Shown piece after piece: positions 1 to 10,200 of a stretch of 64,000 nucleotides of DNA. The translations under genes and the position numbers were made by a program. Numbering within the stretch: position 1 is the first letter of the stretch; every line of letters begins with the position of its first letter. Where the stretch lies: the NCBI RefSeq assembly GCF_000203815.1, contig NW_004457624.1, positions 248,001-312,000 of the forward strand. Direction: 5' to 3'. The notes beneath the pieces were generated by a model. That model had not been told where the DNA came from, searched no databases, and was given only the letters and a program-made list of their open reading frames with translations. Source of the DNA: Cavenderia fasciculata (Eukaryota > Evosea > Eumycetozoa > Acytosteliales > Cavenderiaceae).

Positions 1-76
1 TTTAAAAACCATCCCAAAGATGATCCAAAAAAAAAAAAAGGTTTGGATTTGGGTTGACCAGTTTTTTTTGGGTTTC

Positions 77-2293
77 CTAATTAAAGTTAAATAATGTTGT
101 TTGATCACTTTGTATTGTTTTAACACCAAGTTGATCAAGTCTTTTGATGATCGGGAGATGAATAGATGGTCGATAAGGTTCTTGAAGAATGAGTTGTGTT
201 TGGTGATTGCTTGTATTGACCAACTGTTCCAAAGTGAATAGACCCTTTTCTAAAAGAGAATGGATGATGTCTAGTTTACCATGGGTGAATAATTCCTGTA
301 CACTATATTCGCATTTAAAAGTAGTTATCATCTCTATGAAACAATCAGTAAGCATATTCTTTAGTTTTCCTTTAAGATTTCGATATAAAACCTCGGCGGC
401 TACACTTCGTAAAAGTGGCATATGTCCTTTTACCAGAGCCTCTTGGAATACGTTATAGTCTAACGATTTCATGGTATGTGACAATAGATGAAAGAGTTTT
501 GATGAACCTTTGAGTCCAACTATGTCAGATCCTTTGCCACCAATCATGACGAGACTAAATCGATTACATATTTCAATGATGAATCGTGTAGAGTGTGGGT
601 TGGCAAGTCTGATGAATATCTTTTTCTGTTTGGGGAATTTGGAAAAGAGTAGTCTTAGAGCATCGAGTTTGTTGGCTCTCGACAGAGCACACACAATCTT
701 GCTTGAAATGTGAGTGATGAGATTTCTCGCTACGAGATACTCTATCACGCTGCAAGACAGTAGTGACATGTCTTCATCCATAAACTGCATCCAATCCACC
801 GACATTGTCATTTCCATTACAAACAAGAATACTTGTTCCGATTCGATACGAGTATACCTTTTCTTGTAGTTTGTTTTGAATGGTGATATATGGGTGATAT
901 CAATATACCTAGTTTCTCGTACGAGTAGGTTGTATATATCGACGGTTGTTTGAGGATCACCCTTTCTAGTTATGATTGACAGGAATATGCTTCGACTGTC
1001 CAATAATGGTGCAGCTGATAGGAAGCCGTTGGAGACTGCTATTTTAACTTGCTTGAGTGTACCAACTCGAAGAATACCAATATACCTAGGTGAGAAATGA
1101 TTTGAACAATATCGAGTTGGTGCTCTATTACTATCACATATATGTTGAATGGCCACACTAGCCAAATAGCGAATAGCAGCCTCTTCACTAACCGATCCGC
1201 CTTTGACACCCGTTTGTAATATATCATTGCATATTTCATCCAGTCTTTCCAGCGAGGTAATCACACCACGTTGCAGTTGTAATAGGTCAAGTGACATTCT
1301 ATCAAGTCTCTCCCTATCATCTTGCAACCATGCAAACATACCAAGTAAAGTCGATTTACATTTTAAAAACATGGGTTCTGCATCTTTGAATCGGATCTCG
1401 ATCTCTAGACGCGACGCAACCGAAAGATGTTGAGTTGTTTCTATCAGATAGTACGGCAGTGTGATCGAGTCGGTATTGGTGTACTGCTTCATTAGTGTAG
1501 TGTTACCGGTCCGATATATACATATATTCTTGATTTGACAAGTATGATTTGTCTTTTTGTACTGGTCCACAAGTCTTGGGAAATTCTTTGCAATCCAAAC
1601 CAATACTTGTTCTTGATGATCTCGATCATATGTAGGTAGACCTCTGATGAGTCGTCGGTCACGACGTCGATTAAGATTACGATTACTTTGAGTGAATTTT
1701 AATAATACATTATTGATTGATAATTTCATTACTGGTGGTAGATGAGGTGGGCAATACTCTTTATACAATTGTAATACCCTATCCAGTACATCTACACTTT
1801 TTGAAAATGGTTGAAATTCTAGACTACTGTCCCAACCACTACCATCAACTCCAAATGGACAGAACCTCCTCTCTTTCTTTTCTTTGTTGTCCTTTTTGTA
1901 TCTCTCGTCAAAGATACGTTTATTCTCTTCAACTACATAATCTAGAATTTGTACCGACGGACAGTGATAGACATCATTGATGGTGGTTGGTAGTTCAAAA
2001 CCAGTCTCTTTGAAAAAGTAGGTAAACGTCTCCAAGTCCTCGACACGACGAAGAAACAGTCGTATAGACTCTGAAGAAAAGTAAAGGTTACGATCACCTC
2101 TTTTCATTCTTTTGATGAGTATTGCCAAATCACCTCTTTCAATAATCTCCTCTACACTTGTATCCTCCCACGACGTCAACTCTGTACAATAGTCGTTTCT
2201 TTCATCTCTATATAATTGAAAGATTGAATGAAACAAGTATTTATTCCTAAATACATTCCAAAATGTTGATTCTTCTATTATTTGTTGAACCAT
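77..2293 (-). CDS. Ankyrin-repeat-like protein of a dictyostelid family
   Basis: Single-exon gene of 738 residues. The frame stays open four codons above the ATG at 2293 but holds no other ATG, so 2293 is the start. The N-terminus (IIEESTFWNVFRNKYLF) and the all-helical remainder resemble the very large dictyostelid family annotated as ankyrin-repeat-containing proteins. Degenerate ankyrin-like helix pairs are clearest near the C-terminus, for example ELFTHGKLDIIHSLLEKG around residue 668. No signal peptide, membrane segment or catalytic motif is visible. The usual role of such repeats is protein binding in the cytosol; no partner can be named. Family membership is from recall of dictyostelid proteins, not a search, and the repeats are too degenerate to count. 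Confidence 0.75.
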   Translation of the reverse strand: MVQQIIEESTFWNVFRNKYLFHSIFQLYRDERNDYCTELTSWEDTSVEEIIERGDLAILIKRMKRGDRNLYFSSESIRLFLRRVEDLETFTYFFKETGFELPTTINDVYHCPSVQILDYVVEENKRIFDERYKKDNKEKKERRFCPFGVDGSGWDSSLEFQPFSKSVDVLDRVLQLYKEYCPPHLPPVMKLSINNVLLKFTQSNRNLNRRRDRRLIRGLPTYDRDHQEQVLVWIAKNFPRLVDQYKKTNHTCQIKNICIYRTGNTTLMKQYTNTDSITLPYYLIETTQHLSVASRLEIEIRFKDAEPMFLKCKSTLLGMFAWLQDDRERLDRMSLDLLQLQRGVITSLERLDEICNDILQTGVKGGSVSEEAAIRYLASVAIQHICDSNRAPTRYCSNHFSPRYIGILRVGTLKQVKIAVSNGFLSAAPLLDSRSIFLSIITRKGDPQTTVDIYNLLVRETRYIDITHISPFKTNYKKRYTRIESEQVFLFVMEMTMSVDWMQFMDEDMSLLSCSVIEYLVARNLITHISSKIVCALSRANKLDALRLLFSKFPKQKKIFIRLANPHSTRFIIEICNRFSLVMIGGKGSDIVGLKGSSKLFHLLSHTMKSLDYNVFQEALVKGHMPLLRSVAAEVLYRNLKGKLKNMLTDCFIEMITTFKCEYSVQELFTHGKLDIIHSLLEKGLFTLEQLVNTSNHQTQLILQEPYRPSIHLPIIKRLDQLGVKTIQSDQTTLFNFN

Positions 2294-2439
2294 GAGTGAG
2301 TGCAAAGTAAACTAAAATAATAAAAAAATAAAAGATAAAAGTAGGGCCTCTACTTCTTTTTTTTCTTTATTTCTTTCTTTTTTTGTTGTTTGTTATTTAT
2401 TTATATTTATATTAATCTTTCATTTGATTATTATTTTAT

Positions 2440-2547
2440 TTAAAAAGGTTTTGTGATAATCCTATTGTGTGTATTGTATACGACGATTAAACAATTTCTA
2501 TTTGGTATTTGTTTAAATTGATCTATTAAATCTTTGTCTTTGTCTAA
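2440..2547 (-). pseudogene. Relic of the C-terminus of the F-box/LRR family
   Basis: On the minus strand this stretch reads LDKDKDLIDQFKQIPNRNCL and then about 15 more residues before its own TAA at 2440-2442. The intact F-box/LRR gene at 16925-18421 ends with the matching EDLINQFIQIPNRNCLLIV. No upstream part of that family is attached: the frame runs straight into the stop codon of the secreted-protein gene, which it overlaps by 4 nt. It is best read as the decayed tail of a former family member. A retained functional 3' element is possible but less likely. Confidence 0.7.
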
Positions 2548-4379
2548 TTAAATGTAATGGTTAATAAATAATTTGGTAAACTTTGAGTGAGTGAAAAGGT
2601 AGGTGAAAGGGATGTAACGGATGAAGTTGAAAATGAGCATAGGGTAGTGTTGATTGATATTTGGTTGAGAGAGGATAGGATAATGTAGGGAGTGTTGGCG
2701 GTGATTTGAGGGTACGACCCTTTGCTGTTTTGTAAGAGTCCAAATGAGAATGTACCGGTTGTGTCTTGGTATTGACCGTTGATATTGAAAATAGCTTGTG
2801 ATGGTTGGGTTGGGAGAATGGGTGAGATGATGTTGAACGATGTTAGACCACCACTGCCGATATAGTTGTTGTTGAAGACTACAACGTCGCCATTATCATT
2901 GCCAATGATATTGATGGTTGATTGACTAGACTGAACGTTTCCAATGATATGTGTGTTGGTAATATTGAGTGTGGCACGTTGGAGAATGATAGAAGAGGTG
3001 ATTTGTGAATTCTCAAACATGAGATGTGCAAGACCTTGAAGTGCGCTTATGACAATGGTCGAAACTGTCAAGACGGTGTTTCCAACGTAGAGCATGGCAC
3101 GTGAGCTAACGACGATGGACGACCCGATAGACTTGAGGTCGACGTTACCGTTGGACACGTTAAACGTCGCGCCGACATTCAAAAAGAATTGTGTGCTGTC
3201 GGCTGACATACCGGCCGTGTTGCTGAGCTCGTTGTAGCCCGACATCATGTAGTAGACCGGTCCAGAGGACACATCAGAGATGGCACCAATCTGGTTATAG
3301 GTGCATCCTGTCGACTGAATGTTGATCGACGACGAGATGGCGTACGACAACTGACCAAAATAAGTGTCTACAAACGACACCTCACCAGACAGGTCCATAA
3401 TGTTCGAACTTCCCATCAACGTCGATCCGTTGATGACGAGCTGGTCAAAATGACCGAGTGTGATGTTGCTACCCTCGTCTGACGCCATCTCGAGTAAAAG
3501 GTGTACCGGCCCGACTATGTTTGGCGAATGCTGTGACACAAACACTGCACCCTCTTGCAAATGGATCAAACCAGGTGCAATGACCGTCACATTACCAAAT
3601 GAAGTCAAGTTACTGCCCGTTCCAATCACCAGTGTCCCCTCGACGGTCAACATATTGGACATGATACTTGTATTGTCTATGTAGGCGTCTTGGACAGTTA
3701 CCAATGCGTCACGTAGGTCAAAGTCAACGTTGGAGACATAACTCTTGCCACCAAGATTGATAGTTGCGTACAAAAGCATGTGTATCGAGTCGAGGTAGAC
3801 ACCATCGATTGAAGTAAACGTCGAAGCTGATTGAACGACCAATAAACAGCCATCAGTAAATGACCCGTATCCAAATGCCATGTCGGCACCCGAGAAGCTT
3901 ATCTTTCCCTTGCTAGCTTGGATCGAGTTACCAACGGTCAACGTCTGATTGTTGTCAACGGTGAAATCATAGTTACCAGCCAATTGCAAGTCATGTACAA
4001 TGTCAACGTCGACACCTGAATCTACGGTCACTGTGAAACGACCATTTGAAATAACAGTCAAAGCTCCAACTGTCAAATCAGCGTAATTGATGTATATGTT
4101 GAGTGGTCTATTATCGGCAGTCACATTGATCACTGCATGATAATTAGCTGTATTAGGTATTACACCTCCTATCCATACAGTCTTATCAAAGTATTGACAA
4201 TCTCCATTACATGATGTAATATCATATTCTATAATCTCTAAAGATTCTGAAGAAGATGATGAAGATGAAGAATATGTGTATGATGGTGATGAAGATGCTA
4301 ATGTTGGTTGTGTGGTTTTTAATATTAAAAATAATAAAAGTACACAAAAATTAAAAAAATACAAGTATCCTCTTGACAT
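2544..4379 (-). CDS. Secreted beta-helix-like protein, paralogue of 11398-13146
   Basis: The preferred start is the ATG at 4379, giving 611 residues or nearly so and beginning with a signal peptide (MSRGYLYFFNFCVLLLFLIL), then a Ser run. The frame extends to 4574 but that part has no secretory character. After the leader comes a signature C-x3-C-x-Y-F-D-x3-W-I-G-G-V-I-P, followed by many short strand-forming repeats rich in T, S, V, I and N with numerous N-glycosylation sequons, as in right-handed parallel beta-helix proteins. The end (YLLTITFN) matches its paralogue (YLTVTFKN). No catalytic residues, GPI signal or membrane anchor are seen. It is probably secreted or part of the extracellular matrix. 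Its start is divergent from the TfoX-domain gene, 293 nt away. Confidence 0.82.
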   Translation of the reverse strand: MSRGYLYFFNFCVLLLFLILKTTQPTLASSSPSYTYSSSSSSSSESLEIIEYDITSCNGDCQYFDKTVWIGGVIPNTANYHAVINVTADNRPLNIYINYADLTVGALTVISNGRFTVTVDSGVDVDIVHDLQLAGNYDFTVDNNQTLTVGNSIQASKGKISFSGADMAFGYGSFTDGCLLVVQSASTFTSIDGVYLDSIHMLLYATINLGGKSYVSNVDFDLRDALVTVQDAYIDNTSIMSNMLTVEGTLVIGTGSNLTSFGNVTVIAPGLIHLQEGAVFVSQHSPNIVGPVHLLLEMASDEGSNITLGHFDQLVINGSTLMGSSNIMDLSGEVSFVDTYFGQLSYAISSSINIQSTGCTYNQIGAISDVSSGPVYYMMSGYNELSNTAGMSADSTQFFLNVGATFNVSNGNVDLKSIGSSIVVSSRAMLYVGNTVLTVSTIVISALQGLAHLMFENSQITSSIILQRATLNITNTHIIGNVQSSQSTINIIGNDNGDVVVFNNNYIGSGGLTSFNIISPILPTQPSQAIFNINGQYQDTTGTFSFGLLQNSKGSYPQITANTPYIILSSLNQISINTTLCSFSTSSVTSLSPTFSLTQSLPNYLLTITFN

Positions 4380-4672
4380 CTCTCTCTCTGTCTTCTCTCT
4401 TTCTATTTCTTTAGTTTGTGTTATATTAAAGAAATAAACAAATAAATAAGGTAAGATTAAAGATATATTAAAATTGATCTTTTGTTGTTGTTGTTGTAGG
4501 ACTCGAGATGATGGTTTAGCTTCGAGTTCTCTCGTCGCTGCGACTTGAACTCGAAAAAAAATATCTTGAAGCAAGCGAAATTTCTTGTGGAATGATGATC
4601 ATCATTCGAACCTTTATTTTGTTGTATCTCTGTGCAAATACCAATAATAAATAAAAAGTAATAATAATAATA

Positions 4673-5233
4673 ATGGGAGATTTAACAACATTAAATAATA
4701 TTGGAAAAGCACTTGAGAAACAATTAAATAGAGTTGGTATCACAACGGTTGAACAGTTAAAGAGTGTTGGTGCAAAGGAGGCATGGTTAAAGATAAAAGA
4801 ACATGATACCACAGCTTGTATCAATCGATTGTTGGAACTTGAAGGTGCTCTACAAGGTGTAAAGAAGGATAAACTGTCAGCAGATACTAAAACAGAATTA
4901 AGAGCATTTAGTGAAAAGATCAAAGAACAAAGAAAACAACAAAGAAAGAAACAAAGAGAAAATAATAACAACAACAAAAAAAAGATAAAGAATGAAGAGA
5001 AAGAGGAAGAAAAAGAGGAAGAGGAGGAGAAGGATAAGGAGGTAGAAAAAGAAGAAAATGCTACTACTATTGAAAAAGATGATACAAAAGAAGACAGTAA
5101 AATTACAACAACAAACGAAAAGGATGATAATAATAATGAAAAGAAAAGAAAGACAACTGAACAATCAGTAGAAAAAGAAGAGTCATCATCGGAAACTCAA
5201 GTAATACAACAACAAAAGATCATTAAAAAATAG
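4673..5233 (+). CDS. TfoX C-terminal-domain protein with a charged tail
   Basis: Uninterrupted 186-residue protein. Residues 4-85 match the bacterial TfoX C-terminal domain pattern: LNNIGKALEKQLNRVGITTV, then EQLKSVGAKEAWLKIK, then LLELEGALQGVKKDKLS. This helix-hairpin-helix-like fold is found alone or behind a TfoX N-terminal domain in bacteria, where TfoX/Sxy takes part in competence regulation. Here the N-terminal domain is absent and about 100 residues of Lys/Glu-rich coiled-coil-like sequence follow, with Asn and Thr tracts typical of dictyostelids. Nucleic-acid or protein binding is plausible by fold only. The domain looks bacterial in origin; the tail and codon use look native, so any transfer is old. 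Confidence in the domain is good, in function low. Confidence 0.8.
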   Translation: MGDLTTLNNIGKALEKQLNRVGITTVEQLKSVGAKEAWLKIKEHDTTACINRLLELEGALQGVKKDKLSADTKTELRAFSEKIKEQRKQQRKKQRENNNNNKKKIKNEEKEEEKEEEEEKDKEVEKEENATTIEKDDTKEDSKITTTNEKDDNNNEKKRKTTEQSVEKEESSSETQVIQQQKIIKK

Positions 5234-5332
5234 ATAGATAGATAATCTATCTATAATTAAACATCACAAACAACACACATTAAAATTAAATTTTAATTAT
5301 TTATTTTAATTATTTATTTTTACATAATGGTC

Positions 5333-5365
<33 letters not shown>

Positions 5366-5370
5366 TATAT

Positions 5371-7044
5371 TTAAATGGAGTAATAATCTTGACTTTTTAA
5401 AGAATTTGGAAGATATTCAAAACTGCTATCTTTAAGTTTATACATCATGATTAAACAATTTCTATTGGGTATTAGTCTGAAATGGTTCATTAAATCTACT
5501 TTATAAAATAAATCATCGTCCCTAAAAGGTACACCGATTTCCAAAGATTGAAGTGATCGATTGATTGAAAGTGATTTACTAATCGATACAACTATTTGTT
5601 TTAGGTATTCTTGATAGGTAGTGTCAATTTTGGATTTAGAATATTTTAAAAAGCAAAGTTTAAGTGATTCCAAAGTAGTATTATTTGCAATGGATTGGTA
5701 GAATCTGTCATCTAAATAATCATCTGCTCTTTCAAATTCTAAATGTTTTAAACTGGTTTGATTGTTTGATAATATATTTGCAAAACAATCTTTTACCAAA
5801 TGAATCGATCTTTTGGCAAGTTGCCAGTTGCCACCCAAACTAGGTACATAACTATGTTTGATTGTTAGAGAAGTTAGTGTTTTGTTGTGTTGGAGACGTT
5901 GTGACATTTCTTCAAGTAATGGAGATACAGAATATTGGTTGTTTATATCAATCGCTTGGGCAGATTCCTGTTTTAGACGTTTCCATTCTTTGTCTTCTGG
6001 ATAACCAGTGTATGAATCAAATCCCTGTTTTGTATGTTGGTCATATTCATTGTGCCATTGAAATCCAATTGTCAATGATTTAATTGTCTTTGATTGCAGC
6101 AATACGTTGATATCTCTAATCTTGACAAGTCCACCTTTGATATTGACTCTTTCCAAATTTACACCATTGGCATCAATGTTTTCAAACAACTTGAAGCCTA
6201 TTGGAAAGGATCCTTCACTATGACAAGAAAGGTCAATAGTTATATTCTTTTGTTTTAGTGATACCGCTGTATTGAATATTGTTTCAAAAACGTAATCATA
6301 AGGATCTTGACAACCACTCCAATGGTCAAAGGTCATTTCAGTCACCTCTACTCCACTGTCATTAGACAGAAATTTGTCAAAGTCACTCCAAATACCTTTT
6401 GATGGTTTGTTTTTGCCATCATAGATCATCAACAACAGATTTGCTTGTATCTTGACATGACTACCATCCCGCTCTAATCTATTGATTGATTCCACCAAAT
6501 CTAGCATTCTCTTTTCATACCGGTTGTCTTTTTTTTCTGGTTGATCATCAAGTGTTATAAACACTATCTGTAATATGACTCTTTCCAAAGATGTCATTGC
6601 GCTGATGATTGATAGTATAGAGCCTGGTCTAGAATAGTTGACATTGTTTCTTTCATTACTACCACAATCAATGATGAATGTATGCACATGGGCCAATGAG
6701 AGTGGTAAATATTGTAAAAAGGGTTGTTCTTTAAAGTTGTCTAGATCATGTATCTTGAATGGTAGATCATCCATCGATACACCTTTTACATTTTGAGCCG
6801 TCAACATTCTTAAAATACGAAACCATCTCTTACAAACCAAGGCTAGATTACTTATACACTCTCTATGACCATACCTTTCAATAATATGATAGATGTGGTA
6901 ACCGCATCGAGAGAAACCATTCTGATGAACCATACGATCTGGAGATCTTTGTATGTGACTGTCTCTACTATCGAAAAAAGGTTGAAACTTTGTATTATAT
7001 TTTGATAAGATATAGTGTTGTAAAACTTCTGATATTTCTTGCAT
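5371..7044 (-). CDS. F-box-like/LRR protein, paralogue of 16925-18421
   Basis: Single-exon 557-residue protein. The start MQEISEVLQHYILSKYNTKF is nearly the same as in the gene at 16925-18421. An F-box-like helix pair with ALVCKRWFRIL lies at about residues 68-78, and the rest holds irregular leucine-rich units such as NKTLTSLTIKHSYVPSL and NTTLESLKLCFL, ending in RLIPNRNCLIMM. F-box/LRR proteins usually act as substrate receptors of SCF ubiquitin ligases; this role is inferred from architecture, since the F-box here is degenerate. No membrane segment is visible. Partial copies of the same C-terminus sit nearby at 2440-2547 and 7170-7266, so the family has been duplicating and decaying locally. 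Confidence 0.78.
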   Translation of the reverse strand: MQEISEVLQHYILSKYNTKFQPFFDSRDSHIQRSPDRMVHQNGFSRCGYHIYHIIERYGHRECISNLALVCKRWFRILRMLTAQNVKGVSMDDLPFKIHDLDNFKEQPFLQYLPLSLAHVHTFIIDCGSNERNNVNYSRPGSILSIISAMTSLERVILQIVFITLDDQPEKKDNRYEKRMLDLVESINRLERDGSHVKIQANLLLMIYDGKNKPSKGIWSDFDKFLSNDSGVEVTEMTFDHWSGCQDPYDYVFETIFNTAVSLKQKNITIDLSCHSEGSFPIGFKLFENIDANGVNLERVNIKGGLVKIRDINVLLQSKTIKSLTIGFQWHNEYDQHTKQGFDSYTGYPEDKEWKRLKQESAQAIDINNQYSVSPLLEEMSQRLQHNKTLTSLTIKHSYVPSLGGNWQLAKRSIHLVKDCFANILSNNQTSLKHLEFERADDYLDDRFYQSIANNTTLESLKLCFLKYSKSKIDTTYQEYLKQIVVSISKSLSINRSLQSLEIGVPFRDDDLFYKVDLMNHFRLIPNRNCLIMMYKLKDSSFEYLPNSLKSQDYYSI

Positions 7045-7169
7045 CTTTTACAGTATAAGATGATCGATAAAATATCATTTATAAATCTATTTGATTAATT
7101 GTTGGTGTCTTCGTGGTGAGAGGTAAAAAAAATGATAAAATATTTATTAATTTTTAAATTTTGTCTTTG

Positions 7170-7266
7170 TAAATGGATATTTCTATCTTGATAATCAATT
7201 TTAACCAATTGATCTTTATCATAAACTAGGATTAAACAATTTCTATTTGGTATTTGTTTAAAGTAT
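7170..7266 (-). pseudogene. Second relic of the F-box/LRR family C-terminus
   Basis: On the minus strand the sequence reads SYFKQIPNRNCLILVYDKDQ and continues open for at least 15 codons, matching the end of the intact genes at 5371-7044 and 16925-18421. It begins at the stop codon of the reductase-like gene at 7270, in another frame, with nothing of the rest of the family attached. Its 34-base core is almost identical at the nucleotide level to the relic at 2440-2547, which points to a recent common source or homogenisation. Confidence 0.68.
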
Positions 7267-7269
7267 GAT

Positions 7270-10200
7270 TTATTTTTTTAGGAATCCAGAAGATTCATTC
7301 AAGTATTGAATATTTTTTAGAATATTAATAGTTGAAATTGGTTGACATGGGTCAAGTTGATAACCTTTTAAAGAGTTGGTTGTAAAAGGTGTTTTAAATT
7401 GTACCTTGTAAGTATATGCATCATCATTTTGGTTTTCACTGTTGCGGTTGTTATTAGAGACAATAGATTTCATTGGATAGAGTGGATTTGATTCTGTGCA
7501 ATCAATTAATTCTTTTTGCCATCGTTCCAAACTGATTTCCCTCATTTCTCCTATTAATCCACTATCCCTAATAACTTGACCAATAGTTGCAATCGATGTA
7601 TTTGTTTCATTGATCATATGGTATATTGGTAATGTTGTTTGATCTTGATCTTCTTTATGATTTAATGATAATTGAATGATTGATTTTGATACCCAATCAA
7701 CTGGCACTAAATTATAACTTGGTAAAGGAGAAGAAGCAGCAGATTTTTCTTTGTCTTGACTTGGGTAAGATTTCATGTATAATAGACCTTTTGTAATCAT
7801 TCTAACCAAATCATTTTCATTGTCAACACCTGTTCTTGAATCGGCATAGATGGTACCGGGACGATGCATAGTGATTGGGAATCCTCTTGCATATGCTTCT
7901 CGAATGATTTGTTCAGCAACCAATTTAGACTGACGGTATCCATTGAGTTTGTCAAGATTTGAAAGTGATGGAATAGTTTGTTCGGTAATTAACATTTCTT
8001 GTTGATCCTCTAGATGGAATACACCAACCGATGAGATGTGAGACAATGGGATGAGGTGATCACCAGCAGTTGACAATTTAAGCATTTCAATGGTAGAGGT
8101 TACATTGGCTGCTCTTGTATTGTTGTATGGTATGGCCATGTTGACAAGTGCACCATTATGAATTAATAAATTGACTTGATTTGCCAAATTTAAAAATGCT
8201 TCATCCGACAGTCCAAATTTTATCAACGATAAATCACCATGTACAATGACAACTCTAGACGTATTTCTTTTACCATTATCCACATCCAAACGATACTTTG
8301 TATTTAATTGGTCAATAATATCTATTGATTCCTTTAAACTAGTATTTCTAATTAAACAATAAATCTTTTCAACTCTTTCATCTGCCAATAATTGATAAAG
8401 TAGATATGATCCAAGATAACCAGTTGATCCAGTTAAAAATACATTGAATCTTTGCTGATTTTTTTTTTGTGTATCTTTAACAGTTTTGTTTCCTTTTTGA
8501 ATAGATTCATCAAGTTTAATTTCATTTTCCCAATTAATTTCTTGATTTTTTAAATTTGTCTTATCATTATTGTTGATAAATTGACCCAATAAATCTGTCA
8601 ATTTTGATAAATCATTATCAATATTTAAAATGATTGATGTTGGTATATCAATATTAATTTTTTCTAAAAAAATAAAAAAAAGAAAAAAGTTAATTTAAAT
8701 TTATTATTTTTTCTTTTTTTTTTTTGTATATTTACCTTTTAAAATATGACTTAGTTTAATTGCAGATAATGAATCACCACCAAGTTGAGTAAATGATAAT
8801 GAATTACTATTATCGTCATGAATATTTAAAACTGATTTAATTAATTGTGATATATTATTTGTATTGTGTGATTGGTACATTGAATTGATTGTTGATTTAT
8901 AAAAACTGTAGAGCGCATGTCTACAAGTTTTACTTGATTGAGTCAATAATTGATTGGCTTCACTCCAAACGGTATCATAATCCAATTTAATGAATTTAGG
9001 TACTTCATAATTAGCCAGTTTAACTTCTCGAGCAATTCTTAATAAATCTTGATAGATGATCGATTCCAATTCATCCACCAATCTACCATCATCTGCTTTT
9101 GGATATTTGATTTTCATTTCATTTGATGGTACAATAATACCAACTAAAAATGATTGATATATATCACCATAAATTAAAATTGATTCTATCATTGTTGAAT
9201 TTATATAATGTGTTTCTAAATTTTCTGGTCTAAAATAAAAAAAATTAATAATATGTTTTTTTTACGTTTGTTTGTTTTGTGTGACATACGCAACAAATTC
9301 ACCATTTGCCAATTTAAATACATGTTTTTTTCTATCAATCATTGTCAATATGTTATTTGAATCAATAGAGACAATATCACCAGAATAATACCATCCATCA
9401 ATAAATTGTTGTTCAGTTAGATCTGGTCTGTTGTAGTAACCCGGAGAGAATGTTGGTTTCTTGATGACAAGTTCTCCACGTGGAAATGGTTTATCGTCGG
9501 GAGAGTACCCCAATTCAGGAACTGGTTCTAGACGAATTTGAGTTGAATCTGAAATGATGACACCATTTTGTGATAGACCACATCCAGTATCTTCATTTTG
9601 TCCATAAACATCAATAAATGGAACATGTGGCCAATTATCAGACATAAAATCTTTTGTTGTTTGATTTGTAAATGCTCCAAATGCAACAAATACTTGTATT
9701 CTATTTCCCAATACTTCTTTTATTTTATCTTTTTGATTCTAAATAAATAAAAATAAATAAATTAATATTATTTCTTTTTTCTTTTTCTTTTTTTTTTTAC
9801 CAATAATTTTAAAAGATTACAATGATCATAAACAATATTATAGAATCTACTAATACAAGCAAACATTGTAGGAGATAATGTTTGAATATCATCAAAAATA
9901 GTTTCCATTGAACCAGAGTACATTCCAATTTGACCACCTGAAAAGAGAGTGATTAGATCTATTTTTCTCTGAACATGTGATAGTGTTAGAAAAGAGAGAT
10001 GGATTGAAGGTTGAGCTGTAAGGGTACCATTGACCAATGTTTGATTGAATAGATTATCCATCAACATGATACCCTTTGGTGATCCTGTACTTCCCGACGA
10101 ATACATCAGACCAAACAACTCATCCGATCGGAATGGACTGTGTGGAACGAGGTCTACCATTTCTCTACCAATCGACTCGATTTCTTTAAACTCTTTTACT

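Noticed and set aside
4898-5164. 88-codon minus-strand frame
   Set aside because: It is the antisense of the Lys/Glu-rich tail of the TfoX-domain gene, giving runs of Phe, Leu and Ile; no independent coding sign.
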